The translations under genes were made by a program, and so were the position numbers. A stretch of DNA of 64,000 bases. It comes from Flavobacterium hankyongi. GTDB lineage: Bacteria; Bacteroidota; Bacteroidia; Flavobacteriales; Flavobacteriaceae. Of the stretch, positions 8,852 through 17,241 are shown in pieces. Under the pieces are notes generated by a model that was not told the DNA's origin, searched no databases, and saw only the letters and a list, made by a program, of their open reading frames with translations. Each line of letters opens with the position of its first letter. Position 1 is the stretch's first letter. Where the stretch lies: the NCBI RefSeq assembly GCF_036840915.1, contig NZ_CP085725.1:372001-436000 (forward strand), written 5' to 3'.

Positions 8852-9529
8852 TTGGAACGAAAAATTATAAAGACTGATGACGGTTCAACAACAATTCAGT
8901 TAACGGATTGGGGTGAGTGTTATCATTCTAAACATGGAGCCATTCAAGAGGCGTATCATGTGTTTATCAAAAACGGACTTTCTTTAGTAGAAGACAAGTC
9001 CGTTTCTATTTTAGAGATTGGTTTCGGTACAGGTTTAAATGCTTTTATTACTTTTTTAGAAGCCAAGCAAAAGGATTTATCCATAAATTATGTTGGAGTA
9101 GAAGCGTATCCTATTTCGAAAGATGAAATCGAACATATGAATTATGTTGATGAACTTCAAGCCGAAAATTTTAAGGACATATTTTCAGTTATGCACAATG
9201 CAGAATGGGGAGAAGAAACTAAAATTGATGAAAACTTTACATTGACTAAAAGGAAACAGTTTTTTCAGGATATTGATGATCATAACCAATATGATATAGT
9301 TTATTTTGATGCTTTTGGTTATCCTTTTCAACCGGAACTGTGGAGTGTGGAGATTTTTGTTAAGATGTTTAAATCTATTAAAGAAAGAGGAATTCTAGTA
9401 ACCTATGCAGCAAGAGGAGTGGTTAAGAGAGCAATGAAGGAAGTAGGTTTCGAAGTTAAAAAAGTTCCAGGACCTCCAGGAAAGAGAGAAATGTTTATTG
9501 CGTTTAAGAATTTTTTAAGGAAAATTTAA
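8852..9529 (+). CDS. mnmD: tRNA 5-methylaminomethyl-2-thiouridine methyltransferase (MnmD)
   Basis: The 225-aa Rossmann-fold methyltransferase carries the SAM motif ILEIGFGTGLNAFIT near residue 49 and the later VYFDAFGYPFQPELW. These match the MnmD (DUF752) domain of MnmC. The oxidase half is absent, as usual in Bacteroidota. It methylates nm5U34 in tRNA and so works downstream of MnmE/MnmG; mnmE is also in this window. The start is a TTG directly after the preceding stop codon. No suitable ATG was seen nearby. Confidence 0.85.
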   Translation: MERKIIKTDDGSTTIQLTDWGECYHSKHGAIQEAYHVFIKNGLSLVEDKSVSILEIGFGTGLNAFITFLEAKQKDLSINYVGVEAYPISKDEIEHMNYVDELQAENFKDIFSVMHNAEWGEETKIDENFTLTKRKQFFQDIDDHNQYDIVYFDAFGYPFQPELWSVEIFVKMFKSIKERGILVTYAARGVVKRAMKEVGFEVKKVPGPPGKREMFIAFKNFLRKI

Positions 9530-9599
9530 TAGTTTTTGGGTATTTTGTTTTTCAAAATTTAGTAAATTTGAGAATATCAATACCACAAAATTTTTACAT

Positions 9600-9797
9600 A
9601 TGTCAAGACAAATGATTGATTATACAAAATCGATTCTTGAAAGAGTTAGTTTTGATCCAGCTTTGTTTCGTAAGGAACTTGAGAAAGCGGTTAAAATGCT
9701 TTTACCTTACGAAATAGAAGAATTGTCCAAATGGTTCTTTAGTTTTACCAAAGGAAAACCAGAACTTAGAAAATGTGAAATCTATTTAACTGTATAA
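9600..9797 (+). CDS. Small conserved protein, paralog of the 9979 gene
   Basis: The 65-aa protein resembles the next gene along its whole length, sharing for example DYTKS/NVLE, VSFD and LLPYE. It is helical, charged and without membrane segments. I do not recognise a function. It has its own terminator (9800-9831), so it is probably an independent transcription unit. Confidence 0.7.
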   Translation: MSRQMIDYTKSILERVSFDPALFRKELEKAVKMLLPYEIEELSKWFFSFTKGKPELRKCEIYLTV

Positions 9798-9799
9798 AT

Positions 9800-9831
9800 A
9801 AAAAAGGGAGCTAACTAGCTCCCTTTTTTAT
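9800..9831 (+). terminator. Rho-independent terminator
   Basis: A perfect palindrome (AAAAAGGGAGCTA / TAGCTCCCTTTTT) directly follows the first 65-aa gene. Confidence 0.9.
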
Positions 9832-9978
9832 TTGTTTTATTATTCACTTTGTAAGTAAAGTTAGAAAAAAGATTTTTCAAAACGCATTTCATCGAGTTTA
9901 TTTGCTTTTTAGCGGTAAAATACACTAAATTTATAATGAGTTCTTAAGTCAATTGTTTCATTATTAAGCAATAAGGTT

Positions 9979-10176
9979 ATGCCCCGAATGATTTACGATT
10001 ACACCAAAAACGTACTTGAAAAAGTTAGCTTTGACATTAAGCTTTTTGCTAAAGAGTTAAAAAAAGCTGTTAGAAATTTACTTCCTTATGAACTAGAACA
10101 TCTAAAAAAATGGCTGTTGTATTTCACAAGTGAAAAACCAGAATTGAAACAATGTATTCATATTGTTGATGTCTAA
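9979..10176 (+). CDS. Small conserved protein, paralog of the 9600 gene
   Basis: This 65-aa tandem paralog of the gene at 9600 has the same length and pattern: D-Y-T-K near residue 7, VSFD, then LLPYELEHLKKWL. Both copies end in K-P-E-L-(R/K)-x-C. The 180-bp spacer with its own terminator suggests separate regulation. The function is unknown. A duplicated regulatory or adaptor protein is possible but unsupported. Confidence 0.7.
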   Translation: MPRMIYDYTKNVLEKVSFDIKLFAKELKKAVRNLLPYELEHLKKWLLYFTSEKPELKQCIHIVDV

Positions 10177-10198
10177 TTTAACAGAAAGAAACGTAAAC

Positions 10199-10226
10199 TT
10201 AAAGGAGCCATTTAGCTCCTTTTTCA
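10199..10226. terminator. Bidirectional rho-independent terminator
   Basis: The hairpin AAAGGAGC...GCTCCTTT with a T run lies between the second 65-aa gene and oxyR. It overlaps the oxyR stop codon. Confidence 0.85.
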
Positions 10227-11165
10227 TTTCTTATGTAATGGACTTATAATTTCTACATTTTGAAAAGCGATTGCGCCTCTTAATACTCCAGAAATTACAT
10301 TTCTTAAAGCGTCAATAATATGAATCTTTAATTCATTTTTTGGAAAAATTAAACTTACTTCTCTCGATGGTTTTGGATCAGCAAAGTGACGAAGTTTCGT
10401 TTTCTCTTTATCATTAAAATCTAATGTGTGTAAATAAGGTAATAACGTCATTCCCAATCCCTCATCAGATAGTTTGATTAGAGTTTCAAAACTTCCGCTT
10501 TCAATTTGAAATTTATTCTCTTTAGACTGCGATTTACTTTTACAAATATTTAAAATACCTTCTCTAAAGCAATGACCGTCTTGCAATAGCAAGATTTCAT
10601 CAACATTTAAATCATCAATTTCAAGTTCTTTCTTCTCAAATTTTGAATGACTTTCAGGAACGTAAACCATGAAAGGTTCATAATATAAGACCACTTCCTT
10701 AATTTTTTCTTCCTCAAGAGGTGTTGCTGCAATGGCTGCATCCAAATGTCCGTTTTTTAATTTAGTGACAATTTCAGCAGTATTTAATTCCTCAATAATT
10801 AATTTAACTTTTGGATATTTTTTGATGAAATTATTCAAAAACATGGGTAGTAGCGTAGGCATGATAGTTGGAATTATTCCTAATCGAAATTCTCCGCCTA
10901 TATATCCTTTTTCTTGATCTACAATATCTTGGATTCTATCTGCTTCGTTAACTATGTTTTTTGCTTGAGCTACAATTTTTTGTCCTACTTCAGTAAGCTG
11001 AATGGGTTTTTTACTACGATCAAAAATAACTATGTCAAGTTCATCTTCTACTTTCTGAATTTGCATACTTAATGTAGGTTGCGTAACAAAACATTTTTCG
11101 GCTGCTAGTGTAAAGTTTTTGTATTCGGCTACTGCCAAAACATATTGTAATTGTGTGATTGTCAT
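10224..11165 (-). CDS. oxyR: LysR-family peroxide sensor OxyR
   Basis: The 313-aa LysR protein has an N-terminal HTH (residues 1-60, FTLAAEKCFVTQPTLSMQIQ) and a substrate-type regulatory domain. The redox pair characteristic of OxyR is present: C199 in QDGHCFREG and C208 in LNICKS, at the same numbering as in E. coli OxyR. Peroxide forms a disulfide between them and switches on antioxidant genes. It stands alone. Its divergent neighbourhood contains no catalase or peroxidase gene. Confidence 0.9.
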   Translation of the reverse strand: MTITQLQYVLAVAEYKNFTLAAEKCFVTQPTLSMQIQKVEDELDIVIFDRSKKPIQLTEVGQKIVAQAKNIVNEADRIQDIVDQEKGYIGGEFRLGIIPTIMPTLLPMFLNNFIKKYPKVKLIIEELNTAEIVTKLKNGHLDAAIAATPLEEEKIKEVVLYYEPFMVYVPESHSKFEKKELEIDDLNVDEILLLQDGHCFREGILNICKSKSQSKENKFQIESGSFETLIKLSDEGLGMTLLPYLHTLDFNDKEKTKLRHFADPKPSREVSLIFPKNELKIHIIDALRNVISGVLRGAIAFQNVEIISPLHKK

Positions 11166-11215
11166 TTTATAGTTAAATTTTATTCAAATATAAAAACTAT
11201 AAAATTAAATTATAA

Positions 11216-12418
11216 TCAATCTTCGCTTAAATTTTCGTTAAAAGCAGACGGAAGTAATTGTGGTATAAATTTAATCAAGATAGGAAGGAGTAAGCTTCCC
11301 CCAGGAACAAGAAAGATGGTTAGTGAAGGGATACTTTTACAGATATCAAGTATTTGATTTCGCACCTTTTTCTTTTCTTCTGGAGTTAATTTTTCTGAAG
11401 CCGATTTACGTAAAAGTGTCATTAACTCTTTGCTTTGTGAAATTTCAAGAAGCAATCTGGTTTTATTTCGTTGAACCAGTGTTTGTACATTCGAAGTGGT
11501 TTGATCGTAGAAATGTTTAACTGGATTTGAATAGTTAAAATAAGGAATTGACGATTTGTTTTCGGTTAAAAAAATATCCATATCATGAATACTGCTTTCT
11601 GCAAATTTACTTGAAATTTCAAGTTGATTGGCTAAATTGTATAAAAATTTCTTTTCTGAACTTTCAATTTTTCCGTCATTCCAAAGTGCCATATTGGCTA
11701 TATCTATTAAATAATAGCGTTCATAATCGTCATCGAGATAAGAGAAATCAATATTGTCTAGCGAAGTTTCTTTAGCTGATTTTTCAAATTTGGAATAGCG
11801 AACTGATGATTCAAACAATTTTTGAAGCAAATCATCGTAGTTTGATTTGGTTTCTTTCGTGTTCAGTGCTATGGATACCACACTTACAATAATTTCTTCT
11901 ATTTTCTTTAGGTACTTTTTAGGTAAACTATCTTCTTCGATAAAGCGTTTAAAGGCTAATACATCTACAAAAAGTAAGGCATTCGTCAAGATATGAGAGA
12001 AGTTTTTACTTATGATATTGTCATTCGTTTTAATTCGATTCGCGATGATTTTTTCCAATTTGCTTTCTGGCGAATCTGTTGGAAGAAAAATATCTAAAAG
12101 GCCTGAATTTTTTGGATGTAATTCTTTGTAAAAGGCTATGCATTTATGAACGAATGCTTCAGAATTATTAGTACCATTAGCAATTTGGAAAACGCCGAAA
12201 AGTGAATTTAAAAGGGCTATTTTAGAAATTTCCTCGGTTGTTAAACCCTTTGTTTCAATTTCTTTAGTAGTTACAAAATGAGTGGCATAACCAACCAAAA
12301 ATCCTGTTTTTCGTGTGGCGACATAAAAACTTTCAAAATCATACAAGTTAAATTGTTCTTGTGAGTTTTGCTCAAAGAAAAATTTACTCACCCAACCATG
12401 CGCCGAAGGATTTATCAT
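11216..12418 (-). CDS. LETM1-related protein
   Basis: This 400-aa, mostly helical protein has a C-terminal signature (LVPGGSLLLPILIKFIPQLL, near residues 368-388) typical of the LETM1-like domain. Flavobacterial homologues are annotated as LETM1-related biofilm-associated proteins. The middle (about 215-290) resembles an acidic TerB-like helical region. LETM1 domains are ion-exchange related in mitochondria, but the bacterial role is not established. It is monocistronic. Confidence 0.7.
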   Translation of the reverse strand: MINPSAHGWVSKFFFEQNSQEQFNLYDFESFYVATRKTGFLVGYATHFVTTKEIETKGLTTEEISKIALLNSLFGVFQIANGTNNSEAFVHKCIAFYKELHPKNSGLLDIFLPTDSPESKLEKIIANRIKTNDNIISKNFSHILTNALLFVDVLAFKRFIEEDSLPKKYLKKIEEIIVSVVSIALNTKETKSNYDDLLQKLFESSVRYSKFEKSAKETSLDNIDFSYLDDDYERYYLIDIANMALWNDGKIESSEKKFLYNLANQLEISSKFAESSIHDMDIFLTENKSSIPYFNYSNPVKHFYDQTTSNVQTLVQRNKTRLLLEISQSKELMTLLRKSASEKLTPEEKKKVRNQILDICKSIPSLTIFLVPGGSLLLPILIKFIPQLLPSAFNENLSED

Positions 12419-12528
12419 TTGGCAAATTAATGTAAAAAAAGAAACTCTAACAAATATATTCTAATGTAACCTAGCTAACATTTTAGGAAGTCTAAACTAA
12501 ATAAGTTTGTAGTCTAAATCTTTACGTT

Positions 12529-12948
12529 ATGAATAAATATTTGTTAATCTTATTGGTCTTGTTCATGTTATCATGTGAAAAAGAAGGCGAATTGACTCAA
12601 AAAGAAAATAATGTGTCGATTCCTGAAGGAGCTGTTTTAAAGTATACAGGAAATTTTTCGCCTACTTCAGGTGTTAATGCTTCTGGAATGGTAAAAGTAT
12701 ATCTAGATAATGAAGTGCATAAGTTAGAAATTGAAAATGCTAATGTGTCTTCTGCACCAGATTTAAAAGTCTATTTATCAAAATCAGATACACCAACGCA
12801 ATATGTCAATCTTGGAAATTTTGCGGGGAATGGAAATAGTGTTTATCCAATTCCTTCTGAAACCGTATTAGCAAATTATCCGTATGTACTTATACATTGT
12901 CAGCAATACAATCATTTGTATGCAGTGGCTAAACTTAATTTAAATTAA
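12529..12948 (+). CDS. DM13-domain lipoprotein
   Basis: The 139-aa protein has a lipoprotein signal (LFMLSC, Cys near residue 16) and a DM13-like beta domain (about 35-137) with ASGMVKVYLD and APDLKVYLSKS. It ends with a conserved cysteine region, LIHCQQYNHLYAVAKL. DM13 domains are predicted electron-transfer or redox-sensing modules. It is 18 bp upstream of a beta-barrel protein gene and probably co-transcribed. Confidence 0.75.
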   Translation: MNKYLLILLVLFMLSCEKEGELTQKENNVSIPEGAVLKYTGNFSPTSGVNASGMVKVYLDNEVHKLEIENANVSSAPDLKVYLSKSDTPTQYVNLGNFAGNGNSVYPIPSETVLANYPYVLIHCQQYNHLYAVAKLNLN

Positions 12949-12966
12949 TTAACTAAAATAAATAAT

Positions 12967-13875
12967 ATGCTTAAGAATTTTAAAGTTACAATTTTCACTT
13001 TTATGGTTTTCTGTATTCAACAAGTTTCAGCTCAAGGTTGTAGTGATGCTGGATTTTGCTCTGTAGGAAACCCTTTTAAAGCTGCTTCCACAGAAAAAAA
13101 GAACTTGATTGAAATAGGAGGTGTCTATGGAATAGGGGAAGAAGATGTTACCATTTTTTCACCTTATGCAAGTTATACACGTTTGTTTACAGACAAATTT
13201 GCTGTAAATGCTAAATTAACCGGAACAGTTGCTAATGGTAGTTTTGGAACAAGAAGCAATGTTGGAGATGTTTTTTTAACTGGAAATTATAAATTCAATC
13301 CTGATGCAAGTAATTTAAAATGGTCAGGTCTTTTAGGGGTAAAAATTCCATTAACGGCGGGTAATGACAAAATCAATACTATTTCCCTGCCTATGCCATA
13401 TCAATCTAGTTTGGGAACTTTCGATATTATTGGAGGGCTTGAAGCCAGTGTGAAAAAATGGGATTTTAATATTGCAGCTCAAATTCCTTTAAATGACAAC
13501 AAAAACTCTTATTTATCATCTTTATCACCCACAGATAAATTTGATTCAACCAATCTGTTCCACCGTAAATCAGATGTATTGTTTAGGTCTACCTACAGCA
13601 TAGTGTTGTTAAACGAAAAACTAACATTAAAACCTAATGCATTGTTTATATACCATTTAGGAAATGATTCGTATGTGAATCAATTTGGGAACAGCGTTGA
13701 AATTGCAAATTCTGACGGATTAACCATCAATGGAAACATAATAGCTAATTATAAAATTGGTGACAACAGTAATATAGAGACTTCACTTGCAACACCTTTT
13801 GTAGTTCGCGAAGTGAGACCTGATGGTTTGACAAGGGCTTTTACTTTTGGATTGTCATTTAAGCAAGGTTTTTAG
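12967..13875 (+). CDS. Outer-membrane beta-barrel protein (transporter-like)
   Basis: The 302-aa protein has a signal peptide ending in SAQ, followed by CSDAGFCSVG. The rest is repeated amphipathic beta strands and ends in the aromatic FTFGLSFKQGF typical of outer-membrane barrels. It resembles the transporter-like or MetA-pathway OMP groups, but I cannot name a substrate. It lies in a run with the DM13 lipoprotein (18 bp upstream) and the next exported protein (3 bp downstream). Confidence 0.7.
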   Translation: MLKNFKVTIFTFMVFCIQQVSAQGCSDAGFCSVGNPFKAASTEKKNLIEIGGVYGIGEEDVTIFSPYASYTRLFTDKFAVNAKLTGTVANGSFGTRSNVGDVFLTGNYKFNPDASNLKWSGLLGVKIPLTAGNDKINTISLPMPYQSSLGTFDIIGGLEASVKKWDFNIAAQIPLNDNKNSYLSSLSPTDKFDSTNLFHRKSDVLFRSTYSIVLLNEKLTLKPNALFIYHLGNDSYVNQFGNSVEIANSDGLTINGNIIANYKIGDNSNIETSLATPFVVREVRPDGLTRAFTFGLSFKQGF

Positions 13876-13878
13876 TAT

Positions 13879-15261
13879 ATGAGAAAGTTACATTATTTAC
13901 TTCTACTTATATCTTCAACCACTTTTGCACAAAAAGTTATAGCTGAGGTTTCTTTCAAGGAGAATAAGCAACCCTTAGATATAATTTATTTGCCTAACCA
14001 AGACAAAGTAGTAATTACTTTAGGTCAAAGAACTAATAAAGTGTATGGAAATACCATCACTGATGTTTGGGCTTTTGACAAAGATGGTTTTACACAAAAA
14101 TTAGTGGCCAATGAAAAATTAGCCAATTGCGTGTTTTCACCTATAGAAACAGCTTTTTTGATAGGTAAATTACCTGAAAAGAATGAATTTCCAACCGAAT
14201 ATAAATTAATTCTGGATGGAGTACCCACAAAGTATTTTACCATCAATGAGCGCTTTAGATACTTTAATGATATCTACGGATTGGACCTTGTGAACCAAAA
14301 AGAAAGTACAAAAATAGATTTAAAAAATGACGATGTTTTTCTAAAAGTAATTGATCTATTTGGTGGTAAAGTGGAAAAAAATAAATTAGAAAAGCTTGAT
14401 TTAAATAAGTTAGAGAACAAAACAACAGCAACATTCACTGAAGGATTTGATTTTGATGTTCGTATTAATGAAAGTGACATTAGTTTTATTACTAAGGCGA
14501 TTAATAGAAACTACAAATCGGCGACTATTTATAGAACCGTTTATGATCTGTATGGAACCAAAACAGGAGATTATTCCTATTTTGTGAGTGAACCCAAACA
14601 TTTTTTACTATTGTCTAATAATGGTAGTGGCGTTTTAGATCCTTCCAATAGTTCTAAAAAATTAAGCGAATTAGCCGTAAACAATTACTTGGTAGATAAA
14701 AAAAGTGGAAATGTTTATGTCTATGGATTATTTGGAAGTGAAGCAAAGGAAATTACCAATTCTACTAACATTCCTTTAGGTTTTTACATTTTTAAATACG
14801 ATCTCAATGGAAAACTACTATGGGAGTCACATCAAGATGTAGTTGATGCTTCTGGGTTTAATCAAAATCAAGATGTTTCAAAAATCAATTTTTCGATTCG
14901 ATTAAGAGAAAACGAAGTTTTTTGTAGTCTTTTTTCAAAAGACAGTAATTATTTGGATGTAGTAACAATCAATGATACTGATGGTCTAAGAAAATCTCAA
15001 GCTTTTTTAAAATTTAAAAAGTCTCAAGATAATACCTCAAAAGATTTGTTAAAAGTAGATTTACTCGATAACAACTATACTAACTTTAAGTTTGATAAAG
15101 AGACATTGTATCTTCTTAATAGTTCACAAAATTTTCAGGAGTATTTAAAAACTATAGATAAAAATAAATCGCTCCATTATAAAACATATATAGCTAAAAA
15201 AGGGTATTGGGTAATTGAGTCTGATAATAAAACGTATAGCAAAGTGATTTTATTCAATTAA
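13879..15261 (+). CDS. Exported protein of unknown function
   Basis: The 460-aa protein has a signal peptide ending in TFAQ. The body is beta-rich with repeated blade-like segments, for example VWAFDKDGFTQK and FYIFKYDLNGKLLWES, suggesting a propeller-like fold. It starts 3 bp after the barrel gene, so it is in the same operon. I do not recognise the family. A periplasmic or surface partner of the barrel is a guess from position. Confidence 0.6.
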   Translation: MRKLHYLLLLISSTTFAQKVIAEVSFKENKQPLDIIYLPNQDKVVITLGQRTNKVYGNTITDVWAFDKDGFTQKLVANEKLANCVFSPIETAFLIGKLPEKNEFPTEYKLILDGVPTKYFTINERFRYFNDIYGLDLVNQKESTKIDLKNDDVFLKVIDLFGGKVEKNKLEKLDLNKLENKTTATFTEGFDFDVRINESDISFITKAINRNYKSATIYRTVYDLYGTKTGDYSYFVSEPKHFLLLSNNGSGVLDPSNSSKKLSELAVNNYLVDKKSGNVYVYGLFGSEAKEITNSTNIPLGFYIFKYDLNGKLLWESHQDVVDASGFNQNQDVSKINFSIRLRENEVFCSLFSKDSNYLDVVTINDTDGLRKSQAFLKFKKSQDNTSKDLLKVDLLDNNYTNFKFDKETLYLLNSSQNFQEYLKTIDKNKSLHYKTYIAKKGYWVIESDNKTYSKVILFN

Positions 15262-15393
15262 AAGTAAGGTGATTACAAAAGAGATTTTCTAAATCACAAT
15301 CATTTGTTAAAGCATTCTGGAGATGTTAGCTAGCTTACAAATTGAGTTTTAAAACAGATATAAATTAGTGGTATAATTAAAATAATAGAAAAT

Positions 15394-15912
15394 ATGTTAG
15401 TTAAGTTTTTAAAGAGAAGTTGTTTTGTTTTCTTATTGGGTCTTGTACTGCCTTTGCAAGCTCAAAATGTAGCGAAACACAAATATTACTCTCATACAGA
15501 TGAAAAAAAGCTTCATTTATCAGATGCTGAATGGAAAGCCATTCTACCTGAAGATTTGTACCTAGTGTCCAGAAAAGCAAATACAGAAGCGGCTTTTACA
15601 GGAAAGTATTGGAATTACACTGGTAAGGGAACCTATTATTGTGCGGCTTGCGGATATACACTTTTTCGATCGGATGCCAAGTTTGCGAGTTCTTGTGGAT
15701 GGCCAAGTTTTTTTGAACAGGAAAACAAAAAAAGTATTGTGTTTAAAAGTGATAAATCCTACGGAATGGATAGGATAGAAGCTTTATGCGGACGCTGTGG
15801 CGGTCATTTAGGTCATTTGTTTGATGATGGTCCAGAACCCACAGGGAAACGCTATTGCATGAATTCGGTTTCGTTAGATTTTGAACCAGACATGAAACCA
15901 AAAAAGAAATAA
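15394..15912 (+). CDS. msrB: Exported peptide-methionine (R)-S-oxide reductase MsrB
   Basis: The 172-aa protein has a signal peptide ending in LQAQ and then the MsrB domain. Two zinc CxxC pairs (YCAACG and LCGRCGG), SSCGWPSFF, GHLGHLF and the catalytic-cysteine motif RYCMNSVSL are present. It reduces the R form of methionine sulfoxide. The signal peptide places it in the periplasm or envelope. The msrA gene follows after one base, so the pair covers both stereoisomers. Confidence 0.93.
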   Translation: MLVKFLKRSCFVFLLGLVLPLQAQNVAKHKYYSHTDEKKLHLSDAEWKAILPEDLYLVSRKANTEAAFTGKYWNYTGKGTYYCAACGYTLFRSDAKFASSCGWPSFFEQENKKSIVFKSDKSYGMDRIEALCGRCGGHLGHLFDDGPEPTGKRYCMNSVSLDFEPDMKPKKK

Positions 15913-15913
15913 G

Positions 15914-16519
15914 ATGAAAAAGTTATTGTATTTAATGATGTTACTTCCAGCGTTAGTCTCTGCCCAACAAGCAAAACCAAGAATAGAAACGATTACTTTG
16001 GGTGGAGGTTGTTTTTGGTGTATCGAAGCTGTTTTCGATAAACTTGACGGAGTTATTGCTGCCGAATCCGGTTATTCAGGTGGAAGTATTCAAAATCCTA
16101 GTTATGAAGAAGTTTCCACAGGAGAAACAGGTTTTGCTGAAGTGGTTCAGATAAAGTACGATACCGGAAAAACAAACTTGGACGAAATTTTTAAAGTGTT
16201 CTTTACTGTTCACGACCCCACCCAATTGAATAGACAAGGCGCCGATGTAGGTTCGCAATACCGTTCTGTGATTTTTTATGCCAATGCAGAGCAAAAGAAA
16301 ACGGCTCAGGAAATTATCCAGCAATTGAATAATGCTAAGGCATATACATCTAAAATTGTTACAACACTTGAACTTTTTAAAGGTTTTACCAAGGCCGAAA
16401 CCTATCATCAAAATTACTATGAAAATAATAAGTCTAAAAGTTATTGCCAGTATGTGATCCAACCCAAATTAGAAAAATTTGAAAAGGTGTTTAAGGATCG
16501 ATTAAAAAAGAAAAGTTAG
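15914..16519 (+). CDS. msrA: Exported peptide-methionine (S)-S-oxide reductase MsrA
   Basis: The 201-aa protein has a signal peptide ending near SAQ and the catalytic GGGCFWC motif at C33-C36. YSGG, EVVQIKYD, FTVHDPTQLNRQG, GSQYRSVIFY and a C-terminal helix also match MsrA. It reduces the S form of methionine sulfoxide in the envelope. The preceding msrB is one base away, so the pair is probably co-translated and redox-supplied by periplasmic thioredoxins not in this window. Confidence 0.93.
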   Translation: MKKLLYLMMLLPALVSAQQAKPRIETITLGGGCFWCIEAVFDKLDGVIAAESGYSGGSIQNPSYEEVSTGETGFAEVVQIKYDTGKTNLDEIFKVFFTVHDPTQLNRQGADVGSQYRSVIFYANAEQKKTAQEIIQQLNNAKAYTSKIVTTLELFKGFTKAETYHQNYYENNKSKSYCQYVIQPKLEKFEKVFKDRLKKKS

Positions 16520-16543
16520 GTTAAAATTGATTTGTTAAGTTGG

Positions 16544-16577
16544 AAAACCAATCTCTGTGATGGAGATTGGTTTTTTT
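16544..16577. terminator. Bidirectional rho-independent terminator
   Basis: The stem AAAACCAATCTC...GGAGATTGGTTTT lies between msrA and the convergent hypothetical gene, ending in a T run. Confidence 0.85.
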
Positions 16578-17025
16578 ATTTCCAAAATTCCCACCATTTT
16601 TTATTGATTCTAGAATTACTTTCAGTATCCTCTTTGAGATTAATTGTTACACTTCCAGTTGTATCTATATCCCAAATTGTTGCAGTTTTAATATCGATTG
16701 AATTTATATTTAAAAATGTTTTTATTTTTTGGTCTAAATACTCGTCACTTGTATTTTCTTCTTTATTTGTTCTAGACAATGAAATGATTGATTGGTCATC
16801 ATTTTGAATTCGTATCATTCTATCAGCAAGTAATTTTAAAACATTTTCTGGATAGCTAGAAGTTGCATTTTTAGGAATATTATAATTTTCATCAAAGTGA
16901 AAATAATCAGCAATTAGAATAGAAAAAAATTGATTATCACGTTTATCGAAATAAAATAATTCAGATATTCTTTCACTTGGCTGTAGGAAACCAATTTTTA
17001 ACCAATTATAAATTCTTTCTTCCAT
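16576..17025 (-). CDS. Hypothetical protein
   Basis: The 149-aa acidic protein has no signal peptide or membrane segment and ends WWEFWK. I do not recognise it. The N-terminus (QPSERISELFYFDKRDNQFF) has a loose resemblance to UPF0158-like proteins. Flanks with dispersed repeats at 17098-17186 suggest an accessory rather than core gene. Confidence 0.55.
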   Translation of the reverse strand: MEERIYNWLKIGFLQPSERISELFYFDKRDNQFFSILIADYFHFDENYNIPKNATSSYPENVLKLLADRMIRIQNDDQSIISLSRTNKEENTSDEYLDQKIKTFLNINSIDIKTATIWDIDTTGSVTINLKEDTESNSRINKKWWEFWK

Positions 17026-17097
17026 TTTTTATATTTTCCTAACGTTTGTAAAAAATAAAACTACAACTTTTTACAGTTGTAGTTACTAATCTTTGTA

Positions 17098-17186
17098 GGC
17101 ACGGATTAAACTCGAGCGAAGCGAACAGACGAAGTAAATCCGCGCCATCTGGTTAAACTCGAGCGAAGCGAACAGACGAAGTAAAT
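17098..17186. repeat. Tandem 34-bp repeats with a hairpin
   Basis: An exact 34-bp unit occurs at 17106-17139 and 17153-17186. The first copy forms the loop of an inverted repeat (GGCACGGATT / AATCCGCGCC). A second hairpin (AACTACAACT / AGTTGTAGTT) is at 17058-17084. The GC content is higher than the surroundings. This looks like a mobile REP-like or spacer element. Confidence 0.7.
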
Positions 17187-17241
17187 TCGAGCTGTCAGGG
17201 TTATAAAATCCGAAGCTCGACAATTCTTTTTAGTCAGGATA

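Noticed and set aside
15262..15393. Possible small RNA or gene before msrB
   Set aside because: The 130-bp gap has no stable hairpin and no ORF; it is an ordinary promoter region.
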